Assembly (NCBI RefSeq): GCF_965277665.1
Contig: NZ_OZ255835.1
Location: 248,001 to 312,000, forward strand
Length of the DNA stretch: 64,000 bases
Direction of reading: 5' to 3'
From: Lichenicoccus sp965277665
Lineage (GTDB): Bacteria > Pseudomonadota > Alphaproteobacteria > Acetobacterales > Acetobacteraceae
This document shows positions 10,400-17,717 of this stretch, in pieces. The translations under genes and the position numbers were made by a program. Below the pieces are notes generated by a model, which did no database searches, had not been told where the DNA came from, and saw only the letters and a program-made list of their open reading frames with translations. How positions within the stretch are numbered: the first letter of the stretch is position 1; every line of letters starts with the position of its first letter.

Positions 10400-10654
10400 G
10401 TGAACGCTTCAGAGATCGCCCGTGTCCAGGCCTACCTGCGCAAGCTGCTCGGGTCGGACCGCATCCGTGTTGTCAAGCCCGTACGGGCCGGCATGTCGGT
10501 CGAGGTCGCGGTCGAGGAGGAGACCATCGGCACGCTGCACCGCGACGAGGACGAGGGCGAGGTGTCCTATGCGATGCATGTGACGATCCTGGAGGAGGAC
10601 CTGCCAGCCGCCGCCCCGGTCCCGGGCCAGCCGACGAAGCCGACCCGGCGCTAG
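10400..10654 (+). CDS. DUF3126 family protein
   Basis: A small cytoplasmic protein of unknown function found across alphaproteobacteria. The product has 84 residues from GTG 10400 (MNASEIARVQAYLRKLLGS); an in-frame GTG at 10388 would add four residues. GGAG at 10385-10388 is about 11 bases from the chosen start. Family features are the N-terminal helix RVQAYLRKLLG, strand RIRVVKP, the EETIGTLHRDEDEGEVSY block and the closing ILEEDL, with a Pro/Lys/Arg tail. Its last four bases overlap the end of rdgB on the other strand. No function is claimed. Confidence 0.85.
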   Translation: MNASEIARVQAYLRKLLGSDRIRVVKPVRAGMSVEVAVEEETIGTLHRDEDEGEVSYAMHVTILEEDLPAAAPVPGQPTKPTRR

Positions 10655-11265
10655 CGCTCCGGCAGGCATCCTGCGGCGAACAGCGCGAACGAGCGGGCGC
10701 GGTGGCTGATGGCGTTCTTCTCCGCGTCGTCCATCTCGGCGAAGCGCCTGGTGTCGCCGTCCGGGACGAAGACCGGGTCGTAGCCATGGCCGTTGCCGCC
10801 TCGTGGCGGCCACGCAAAGCTGCCGTCGATGCGGCCTTCGAAGCTGCGTGCCTCGGCGTCCGGCCAGGCGAGGCAGAGCACCGAGATGAACCAGGCGCGG
10901 GTGTCCGCGGGGTCGGCGCTCGCCGCCACCGCGTCACGCACACGCTGCATGGCCACGCTGAAATCGCGTCCGGGGCCGGCCCAGCGCGCCGAGTACAGCC
11001 CCGGGGCGCCCACGAGGGCCCGCACGCAGAAGCCGCTATCGTCGGACAGCGCCGGCAGGCCGGACGCGGCGGCGGCGGCGTGTGCCTTCAGTGCGGCATT
11101 GCCGGCGAAGCTGTCGGCGGTCTCCTCGGGTTCCGGCAACCCGAGCCGCGCCGCGCTGACCAGTTCCACCCCGGTGCCGGCCAGCAGCTGCTCGAATTCC
11201 GCGAGCTTGCCGGCATTGTGGCTCGCCAGCACCAGGCGGTCGCCGCGTTCGAGGCGTCGGCTCAT
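10651..11265 (-). CDS. rdgB: non-canonical purine NTP pyrophosphatase (dITP/XTP), RdgB/HAM1
   Basis: Hydrolyses dITP, ITP and XTP to monophosphates and so keeps deaminated purines out of DNA and RNA. The 204-residue product shows the SHNAGK substrate-binding motif (about 15-20), LSDDSGFCV with the catalytic and metal Asp residues, GHGYDPVF and NAISHRA. All are HAM1 hallmarks at normal length. The ATG overlaps the rph stop codon (ATGA), so the two are translationally coupled. rph-rdgB next to hrcA is a conserved alphaproteobacterial order. Confidence 0.96.
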   Translation of the reverse strand: MSRRLERGDRLVLASHNAGKLAEFEQLLAGTGVELVSAARLGLPEPEETADSFAGNAALKAHAAAAASGLPALSDDSGFCVRALVGAPGLYSARWAGPGRDFSVAMQRVRDAVAASADPADTRAWFISVLCLAWPDAEARSFEGRIDGSFAWPPRGGNGHGYDPVFVPDGDTRRFAEMDDAEKNAISHRARSFALFAAGCLPER

Positions 11266-12056
11266 GTGGCAGGCGCCTCCAGGGCGCGCGCGACCGCCTC
11301 GCGCTGGGCGGCGAACAGGGTCTCGGTGCCGAGGCGCGCGAGCCGCATCAGGTCGCCGAACTGCACGTCGTTGAACGGCGCCTGCTCGGCGGTGGCCTGG
11401 ATCTCGACGATGCCGCCGCCCTGGGTCAGCACGAAGTTGGCATCGGCGATGGCGGCGCTGTCCTCGTCATAGTCGAGGTCGGCGACCGCGGTCGCCGCCC
11501 CCCAGGAGCCGACCAGGCCGCAGGAGATGGCCGCGACCTGCCCGGTCAGCGGCACCGCGGCGATCACCTTCTGCCGGACCAGCCGGGCGAGGGCGAGGTT
11601 GAGCGCCACCCACGCGCCGGTGATCGAGGCGCATCTTGTGCCGCCATCGGCGTTGAGCACGTCGCAATCGAGCGTGATGGTCATCTCGCCGAGCGCCTTG
11701 CGATCCACCACGGCGCGCAGCGACCGGCCGATCAGGCGCTGGATCTCCTGCGTGCGGCCGGACTGCTTGCCCTTTGCTGCCTCGCGCGACCCGCGCGTGT
11801 GGGTCGCGCGCGGCAACATCCCATACTCCGCGGTGACCCAGCCCAGGCCCTGGTTGCGCAGGAACGGGGGCACCCGCGGCTCGACGCTGGCGGCGCACAG
11901 CACCTCCGTGCCGCCCATGCGTATCAGCACCGAGCCTTCGGCATGATGCGCGAAGCCGGGTTCGATCGAGACTTTGCGGATCTGGTCGGGAGCACGGCCG
12001 GAGGGACGCCCGGCGTGGCCGGAGGCAGACCCGGAAGCGGGCATAAGGCGGGACAT
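11262..12056 (-). CDS. rph: ribonuclease PH
   Basis: Phosphorolytic 3'-5' exoribonuclease that trims tRNA 3' ends. The 264-residue product from ATG 12056 contains AEGSVLIRMGGTEVLCAASVE, TAEYGMLPRATHTR with the EY-GM-LPR motif, GRTQEIQRLIGRSLRAVVD, and the catalytic and metal region TLDCDVLNADGGTRCASITGA. The first 25 or so residues (Ser/Gly/Ala-rich) are an extension, and ATG 12044 is a possible shorter start. The upstream reading frame continues antisense to hrcA but has no similarity. It is the first gene of the rph-rdgB pair and divergent from hrcA. Confidence 0.96.
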   Translation of the reverse strand: MSRLMPASGSASGHAGRPSGRAPDQIRKVSIEPGFAHHAEGSVLIRMGGTEVLCAASVEPRVPPFLRNQGLGWVTAEYGMLPRATHTRGSREAAKGKQSGRTQEIQRLIGRSLRAVVDRKALGEMTITLDCDVLNADGGTRCASITGAWVALNLALARLVRQKVIAAVPLTGQVAAISCGLVGSWGAATAVADLDYDEDSAAIADANFVLTQGGGIVEIQATAEQAPFNDVQFGDLMRLARLGTETLFAAQREAVARALEAPAT

Positions 12057-12201
12057 CTGGCATGGCTCCGGAGGTTGGCGGGTGCGCCATCGCATAGCCC
12101 GCGGCGGTCTGCCGTGCCAGATCATGTCCGGTTCTATGCAGGGCTGGCGGCAGATCGCTTGCTTTGCGTCCCTGGACGGGCCCGGGCGGTGTAGAGAGAT
12201 A

Positions 12202-13272
12202 ATGATGGAGATCAAGAGCCTGCCGCAGCGCCCGACCTTGCCGCCTAGCCTGGATGCGCGCTCGGCCGCGATCCTGCGCGAGATCGTCGAGCAATATGTC
12301 GAGACCGGCGATCCGGTCGGCAGCCGCACCTTGTCGCGCCGGCTGCCGCTGCCGCTGTCGCCCGCCACCATACGCAACGTGATGGCCGACCTGACCGATG
12401 CCGGGCTGCTGTTCGCGCCGCACACCTCGGCGGGCCGGCTGCCGACCGAGAAGGGGCTGCGGCTGTTCGTGGACGGGCTGCTGCAGTTCGGCAGCCTCTC
12501 GGACGACGAGCGGGTCACCATCATGCGCTCGCTGGACAGCCGGGGCCGGTCGCTGCAGGACACGCTGGCCGATGCGTCGGCGATGCTGTCCGGGCTGTCC
12601 GCCGCCGCCGGCCTGGTGCTGGCGCCCAAGAGCGACGGCCTGATCAAGCATATCGAGTTCGTGGCCCTCGGCCATGACCGGGCGCTGGTGGTCCTGGTCG
12701 GCGCGGACGGCCAGGTCGAGAACCGCGTCATCGAGACGCCGCCCGGGCTGCCGCCCTCCGCCCTGGTCGAGGCCGGCAACTACCTCAACGCGCGGCTGAC
12801 CGGACGCTCGCTGGGCGAGCTGCGCCGGCACGTCACCGAGGAGATGGCCGCCAACCGCACCGAGCTCGACCATCTCTCGGCGGGCGTCGTCGAGACCGGA
12901 CTCGCCACCTGGACCGGCGAAGGCAGGGGCGGCTCGCTGATCGTGCGCGGCCAGTCGCGCCTGCTGGCGGACGTGACCCAGATCGCGCGTATCTCCACCA
13001 TCCAGATGCTGTTCGACCGGCTCGAGACGCAGGAGACGATGCTGCGCCTGCTCGACCTCGCCGAGCAGTCCGACGGGGTGCGTATCTTCATCGGCGCTGA
13101 GAGCGGCCTGTTCGGCGTGTCCGGCGTGTCGATGGTGGTGGCGCCGGCGCGCAACGAGGCCAATCGCATCGTCGGCGCGATCGGGGTGATCGGGCCGACT
13201 CGGATCAACTATGGCCGAATCATCCCGGTGGTGGACTACACCGCCCGGGTGATCGGGCGTCTGCTTGGCTGA
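12202..13272 (+). CDS. hrcA: heat-inducible transcription repressor HrcA
   Basis: HrcA represses groESL and other heat-shock genes by binding CIRCE, and needs GroEL for folding. The 356-residue product has the winged-helix N-terminus (ILREIVEQYVETGDPVGSRTLSRR, then LSPATIRNVMADLTDAGLL and HTSAGRLPTEKGLR) and the C-terminal GAF-like domain ending GAIGVIGPTRINYGRIIPVVDYTARVI when read in short pieces. ATG occurs at 12202 and 12205; the former is used. No CIRCE repeat is seen around the gene, and grpE, its usual downstream partner, is absent: the next gene runs the other way. Confidence 0.96.
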   Translation: MMEIKSLPQRPTLPPSLDARSAAILREIVEQYVETGDPVGSRTLSRRLPLPLSPATIRNVMADLTDAGLLFAPHTSAGRLPTEKGLRLFVDGLLQFGSLSDDERVTIMRSLDSRGRSLQDTLADASAMLSGLSAAAGLVLAPKSDGLIKHIEFVALGHDRALVVLVGADGQVENRVIETPPGLPPSALVEAGNYLNARLTGRSLGELRRHVTEEMAANRTELDHLSAGVVETGLATWTGEGRGGSLIVRGQSRLLADVTQIARISTIQMLFDRLETQETMLRLLDLAEQSDGVRIFIGAESGLFGVSGVSMVVAPARNEANRIVGAIGVIGPTRINYGRIIPVVDYTARVIGRLLG

Positions 13273-13290
13273 GAGCCGGCACTTGCCACG

Positions 13291-14358
13291 CTACTTAGCG
13301 AGATGCCGGTCGAAGAACGCGGCGATTTCTGTGAAGGCTTCGCGGGCCTCGGGCAGGCGGTCGTCGAACTGGTACTGCGCGTGCGACTCGCCTTCATAGA
13401 CTTCCAGATCCGCCTGGACCCCGGCGCGATGCAGCGCGCGGTGCACCCTGACGGTGTTGCTGAGCAGCAGGTCGCGGGTTCCGGTGGTCAGGATCGCCGG
13501 CGGGAAGCCGTGCATGTCGCCATTGACCGGCGATAGCAGCGGATCCTTCAGGTCATGGCCCTTTGCGTACACGACCGTCGCCGCCTGGCAGAAACCCGAG
13601 GGCGAGACCAGGACGTTGTCGACAAGCTTGTTGGTATAGAAGCTGTCTCCGACCATCGTCGCATCCGACATCGGCGTGCCCGGCGCAATCGCGCCCGGCA
13701 GCGGAAGCCCGAGCTGCTTGGCGCGCAGCACCATCTCCAGCGTCAGGGCGCCACCGGCCGAGGTGCCGAAGATGCCGATATTCGCCGGGCGCATCGTTTT
13801 CAGCAGCGACTTGTACACGGTCATGGAGTCGTCGAGGGCTGCGGGGAAATACGCCTCCGGCGGCATCCGGTAGTCGGGCATGACGACCTTGATGTGGCCG
13901 AACCCGGCCATCATGATCGCCTCGGTGGCGCCGGTCTCGCCGGGAAACAGGACGTAGCATCCGCCATGCTCGTGCACGAGCACCCGGTTGCGGTTCTCAG
14001 GCGCGATCTCGTCGGGGGTGACCGTGTATACACGGACACCGTCGATCGTCGAGCGTGCCATCGTGACATGCATCCGCTGCATCATGGCCGGGATGGTCGC
14101 ATTGATCTTGATGGCCTGGTGGTCGGCAAACTTGCGCCACGCCGCTCCGGTATTGAACTGGTCGTTCCAGGCCGGATTAAGCGGGGCGGCGATGAATTTC
14201 TGCATCCCGGGGCTCACGTCGGCGGTCGGCACCTGCAAGGTCTTCGCAGGCACCGCGCGCGGGGCCTGCGCCGCGCCGTCGGCGTGGGCCGCAGGCGGCA
14301 GCAGCATCATTGCGCCAAGCAGCACGAATGGCGCCGCTCTTCTTCTCGTACGATCCAT
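13291..14358 (-). CDS. exported alpha/beta hydrolase of the hormone-sensitive lipase type
   Basis: Predicted carboxylesterase of 355 residues. It has a signal peptide (AAPFVLLGAMMLLPPAAHA, about 28 residues), the HGG oxyanion motif at 131-133 (HEHGGCYV), and the nucleophile elbow GTSAGG with Ser200. Near the end are GTRD and ESHAQYQF, which supply the likely Asp and His. This matches the HSL/GDXG esterase family. A preceding in-frame ATG around 14421 would add residues that do not look like a signal peptide, so ATG 14358 is preferred. It is convergent with hrcA and the last gene of a minus-strand group with the SDR and FkbM genes. The substrate is unknown. Confidence 0.85.
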   Translation of the reverse strand: MDRTRRRAAPFVLLGAMMLLPPAAHADGAAQAPRAVPAKTLQVPTADVSPGMQKFIAAPLNPAWNDQFNTGAAWRKFADHQAIKINATIPAMMQRMHVTMARSTIDGVRVYTVTPDEIAPENRNRVLVHEHGGCYVLFPGETGATEAIMMAGFGHIKVVMPDYRMPPEAYFPAALDDSMTVYKSLLKTMRPANIGIFGTSAGGALTLEMVLRAKQLGLPLPGAIAPGTPMSDATMVGDSFYTNKLVDNVLVSPSGFCQAATVVYAKGHDLKDPLLSPVNGDMHGFPPAILTTGTRDLLLSNTVRVHRALHRAGVQADLEVYEGESHAQYQFDDRLPEAREAFTEIAAFFDRHLAK

Positions 14359-14468
14359 GGATGTTCCGAACCTTCTTGCTGAGGTTGCAGGCACCGTAGG
14401 CCAGGATGGTAGCGCTGTCATCAGCCTTTCGCAGTCGTACTCGATTATGTTCCGGGGGGCATGACAGG

Positions 14469-15263
14469 CTACGGCTGACCTGGTCGCGCCGCCTTCGCCT
14501 CGCTGCGGTTCATGAGGCCGAAGCCGGTGGCAGGGGCGACGCGTGCCAGCAGGCGGCCCAGTCGGGACACGCCGATCACCACCTCCTCGTCGCCGCGCTG
14601 CAGTGCGCGCACGATCCGGTCTGCAACCTGCGCCGGCGCCAGCTTCGCGCCGCCATAGTGACGCGCCATCGCCGTATCGACGGCAGGCGGCATCACCTCG
14701 ATAACGCGGACCCGGGTCCCCCTGAGGTCGAAGCGCAGCGCCTGCGTCATCGCGTGCAGCCCCGCCTTGGTCGCGCTGTAGGTCGCAGCCCGGGCACTCG
14801 GGAGGAACACGTAGCCGGTGGTGACATTCACGATCGCGGCCTCGGGCTGCCGCAGCAGCGTGGGCAGCAGCAGGTTGGCGAGGGCCACTGGTGCCAGCAG
14901 GTTGACGGCGAACTCGGCCTCGAGCTCGCGGGTCAGCGTCGCTCCGCGCAGATCGTTGAGATGCAGCAGGCCGGCATTGTTGACCAGGATGTCGAGCTTC
15001 GGGAAATCCTGCGTGACGCAAGCGACCAGGCTGCGGCACCCGGCATCGGTGGCGACATCTGCCTGGATGGTGCGCAGTCCGGGACAGGTCGCCCGCGCTG
15101 CATCCAGCCTGCCCTGGTCGCGCCCGCAGGCAATGACGACGTTGCCTGACTGCACCAGGCGTGTCGCAAGTGCCAGCCCGATGCCGCTTGCGCCACCGGT
15201 AATCAGGACGGTGTTGGGGCTGCGGCGCATCAAGGGGGGCAGCGCATCTGGGGGGCGGCGCAT
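14469..15263 (-). CDS. SDR family oxidoreductase (DltE-like)
   Basis: A classical short-chain dehydrogenase of about 253-264 residues. The Rossmann signature TGGASGIG is near the N-terminus, then NNAG, and the catalytic YSATK (Tyr and Lys). Similarity starts around MRRSPNTVLITGG (ATG 15230), but ATG 15263 is nine bases after the FkbM stop codon and suits coupled translation; the longer form is listed. The C-terminal LGRLLARVAPATGF block resembles DltE/short-chain reductases acting on lipids or sugars. The substrate cannot be predicted. Confidence 0.82.
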   Translation of the reverse strand: MRRPPDALPPLMRRSPNTVLITGGASGIGLALATRLVQSGNVVIACGRDQGRLDAARATCPGLRTIQADVATDAGCRSLVACVTQDFPKLDILVNNAGLLHLNDLRGATLTRELEAEFAVNLLAPVALANLLLPTLLRQPEAAIVNVTTGYVFLPSARAATYSATKAGLHAMTQALRFDLRGTRVRVIEVMPPAVDTAMARHYGGAKLAPAQVADRIVRALQRGDEEVVIGVSRLGRLLARVAPATGFGLMNRSEAKAARPGQP

Positions 15264-15271
15264 CGGGGGGG

Positions 15272-16366
15272 TCAGAGTGGCAGCAGCGACGGGTTGCGCC
15301 AGCCCTGGACGCCATCGACGGTCACCCGCGGCTGTCCGCCGTGCAGCGCGAAGATCGCCGGGCGCTCGATCTCCAGCAGCCAGCCGGCCCGCAGCAGGGT
15401 GTCCATGATGCGGCCCTCGATCTGCCGCGAATGGGTGCCGACTAGAACATAGGCGATCTTCTGCTGCATCACCGGCAGGCAGCCGGCGATGAAATCCGCC
15501 TCGCCGCCCTGGATGTCGATATGCAGCAGGTCGATGCGGGCGTGCGGCGCCACCAGGTCCGAAAGTGCCACCATCGGCAGCTCGTCGTGGCTTCCCGAAC
15601 GCGCCGCCTCCTGGCGCTGGCGCGCGGTCGCGCCGAACACCGGCTCCAGTCCCCAGTGCCGGCCCGCATCCGGTTGCCTCGGAAACAGCGCCACACCCGC
15701 GTCGGGGGCGGCAATGCCGCGCTGCAGGGTGATCTGCTCCGGCGTGAAGCCGTTCTCGGCGAGCGCCGCCCGGGCGAAGCCGATATGGCCCGCGTCGCCC
15801 TCCGCGCCGACCAGATGCACCGCGAGCCCGGCGCGGCGCGCGGCGACGCCGGTATTGTTCATCCAGCAGCCCCAGCCGCAGCCAAGCTCGATCATGGTGA
15901 ACCGGTCGCGCGCCAGGTCGACGGCGCGCAGCGCCGCACCCCACTCGGCGATGTCGGCGTGCCAGTTGGCCGGGATCGGCAGGCCCTCGACCTGTCCGGC
16001 GCGGCCGGCCAGCGCGGATGGGAGAAAGCCCGGGTCGATCCGCACGCCGAGGAAGTTGGTCAGATGCCGCGGCGAGGGCCGCAGGTCCGGCGCCGCATGC
16101 CGGGCGATGACTTCCAGCGGGTCGAACAGGTGGTTGTAGTGGTCGAACGGGCTGCCGGCCGGCAGCGGCGGCAAGGCCGGCGGCGCTCGCTCGTCACCGG
16201 CGCCATGGCGCTGCGCGGCCAGGATGTTCTGCGTGTCGAGCAGCTGCCGCTCGCGCGCAGCCAGCCTCGCACCCAGCTCGTTGCGCTCCCTGAGCAGGGT
16301 GTCACGCGCCTCGCGCAGCCGCCGCATCGGGGGAACGGCGAGGATGGTGCTGCGCAGGAGGCTCAT
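15272..16366 (-). CDS. FkbM family SAM-dependent methyltransferase
   Basis: A 364-residue protein with an N-terminal charged, probably coiled-coil segment (about 15-52). A Rossmann-like methyltransferase fold follows: MIELGCGWGCWMNN as motif I (about 155-168), HLVGAEGD as motif II, and a C-terminal region with DLLHIDIQGGEADFI, the FkbM hallmark. FkbM enzymes mostly O-methylate sugars or polyketides. The neighbouring SDR is co-directional and almost contiguous, which suggests a joint role in modifying a surface glycan or lipid. No Shine-Dalgarno sequence is obvious at ATG 16366. Confidence 0.82.
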   Translation of the reverse strand: MSLLRSTILAVPPMRRLREARDTLLRERNELGARLAARERQLLDTQNILAAQRHGAGDERAPPALPPLPAGSPFDHYNHLFDPLEVIARHAAPDLRPSPRHLTNFLGVRIDPGFLPSALAGRAGQVEGLPIPANWHADIAEWGAALRAVDLARDRFTMIELGCGWGCWMNNTGVAARRAGLAVHLVGAEGDAGHIGFARAALAENGFTPEQITLQRGIAAPDAGVALFPRQPDAGRHWGLEPVFGATARQRQEAARSGSHDELPMVALSDLVAPHARIDLLHIDIQGGEADFIAGCLPVMQQKIAYVLVGTHSRQIEGRIMDTLLRAGWLLEIERPAIFALHGGQPRVTVDGVQGWRNPSLLPL

Positions 16367-16454
16367 GGTTGCGTCATATCAAGCCGCCAGAGGCGCCACC
16401 AGTGGCGCCCGATCAGCCGGAGAACTTCCGGCGCCGGCTCAGGTTTAACCCGGC

Positions 16455-16676
16455 ATGAAGACGAACCGCCGCCTGCCCGCCGCCCTGATGTCGCTCCTCG
16501 TAAGCACCGCCGCCTTCGCCCAGGGCGCGCCCGCCACCGCGCCGAAGATCCCCCCGTCGCAGCGCCTGAAGACCAGCAAGGGCATACAGAACGACCAGAT
16601 CTCCCCCACCCCCGCCGCCCCCGGCAGCACCACCGACCACACGAAGAAACCGCAGAAGACCAAGCCCCCTTCGTAA
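16455..16676 (+). CDS. small secreted protein, unknown
   Basis: A 73-residue product that looks exported: positively charged MKTNRR, hydrophobic LPAALMSLLVSTAAFA with an AFA-Q cleavage site at about residue 22, then a mature part of about 50 residues rich in Pro, Thr, Lys and Ser (KIPPSQRLKTSKGIQNDQIS and TTDHTKKPQKTKPPS). No family is recognised. It is divergent from the FkbM gene, and its stop codon is followed within six bases by a family-A palindromic element. Confidence 0.6.
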   Translation: MKTNRRLPAALMSLLVSTAAFAQGAPATAPKIPPSQRLKTSKGIQNDQISPTPAAPGSTTDHTKKPQKTKPPS

Positions 16677-16681
16677 ATCCG

Positions 16682-16838
16682 GAGAGGCCTGCCGAGGTTG
16701 TGTCAGGCTGAGGCAGCCTGCAGCGCCGCCCGGGGTGGATGTCGAGAACCGGAGCGGAGCGGCCATCTGGCCGTGAGCACCGGAGGCGCAGACAGCCGCG
16801 TCGGATGCCCAGCCTGGCGCAACCTCGGCAGGCCTCTC
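16682..16838. repeat. long palindromic element, family A copy 1
   Basis: The terminal arms GAGAGGCCTGCCGAGGTTG (16682-16700) and their reverse complement (ending at 16838) match over 19 bp. The core, read on the minus strand, has CATCCGACGCGGC, CTCCGGTGCTCACGGCC, an AGAT loop, GGCCGCTCCGCTCCGG and CCGGGCGGCG. The core is shared with copies at 20.5, 30.7, 31.9, 39.0 and 45.0 kb, whereas the arm sequence is particular to this copy. The right end overlaps the SDR stop codon (TGAGAGG on the minus strand). Confidence 0.85.
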
Positions 16839-17634
16839 AGCCGTTGTCCGCGAAGCCCGGGTAGAGGGTCATGCCGCCATCGACGAACAAGGTGGCGCCG
16901 ACGATGTAGTCGGAGAGGTCCGAGGCAAGGAAGACCGCCGCGTTGGCGATGTCCTCGGCCGCCCCGATGCGCTTGTACGGGATCAGGTCGAGCAGCTTGC
17001 GCCCGGCATCGCCCTCGGTCGCCGCCCGGTTGATGGCGGTCCGGATCGCCCCGGGCGCGATCGCATTCACCCGGATGCGCTTCGGCGCCACCTCCTGCGC
17101 CAGGGTGCGCATCATCAGCGCGATGCCGCCCTTGGAGGCGGCATAGTTCACATGCCCGGCCCACGGGATCACCTCATGCACCGAACTCATGCACAGGATC
17201 TTGCCGATCGACCTGGAGACGCCACGGTCGCCTTGCGCCTCGAAATGGCGGATCGCCTCGCGCGCGGTGAGGAACTGGCCGGTCAGGTTGACGTCGATCA
17301 CGCGCTTCCAGTCGGCGAGGCTCATCGAGGCGCTGGGCGCGTCCTTCTGCATGCCCGAATTCGCCACCACGATATCGATGCCGCCGTAGCGGCTCGCGGT
17401 CTCCCGGAACAGCCGGGTCACGTCGGCCTCGTCGGATACGTCGGCGCCGATCGCGAACGCCCGGCCACCCCCCTGCTCGATCTCGCGGACCAGGGCCTCG
17501 GCAGGGTCGCGCCGCGAATTGTAGTTGACGGCGACCGCGGCGCCGGCCTCGGCCAGCGCCTTGCCCACACCCTGGCCGATCCCGGAACTTGCTCCGGTGA
17601 CGATGGCGACCTGCCGGTCGAGGCGGCATTCCAT
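16837..17634 (-). CDS. SDR family oxidoreductase, glucose 1-dehydrogenase-like
   Basis: A 265-residue classical SDR with TGASSGIG (13-20), NSGMQKDAP, catalytic Ser in CMSSVHEV, YAASK, and the FVDGGMTLYPGF ending typical of Bacillus-type glucose 1-dehydrogenase. In acetic acid bacteria related enzymes oxidise glucose or reduce keto-sugars in the cytoplasm with NAD(P). GGAG lies eight bases before ATG 17634. The gene is divergent from the penicillin-binding protein gene. Its stop codon runs directly into the family-A repeat. Confidence 0.85.
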   Translation of the reverse strand: MECRLDRQVAIVTGASSGIGQGVGKALAEAGAAVAVNYNSRRDPAEALVREIEQGGGRAFAIGADVSDEADVTRLFRETASRYGGIDIVVANSGMQKDAPSASMSLADWKRVIDVNLTGQFLTAREAIRHFEAQGDRGVSRSIGKILCMSSVHEVIPWAGHVNYAASKGGIALMMRTLAQEVAPKRIRVNAIAPGAIRTAINRAATEGDAGRKLLDLIPYKRIGAAEDIANAAVFLASDLSDYIVGATLFVDGGMTLYPGFADNG

Positions 17635-17717
17635 GGCATTGACTCCAGATATTATGTCAAAACGCCGGCTCCGCTGGCGGGTTCGCGTTACGCGGCGCCG
17701 GTGCTAGAGAGCCTGCC

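Noticed and set aside
12057..12201. CIRCE operator next to hrcA
   Set aside because: The consensus TTAGCACTC-N9-GAGTGCTAA is not found here or elsewhere near the gene.
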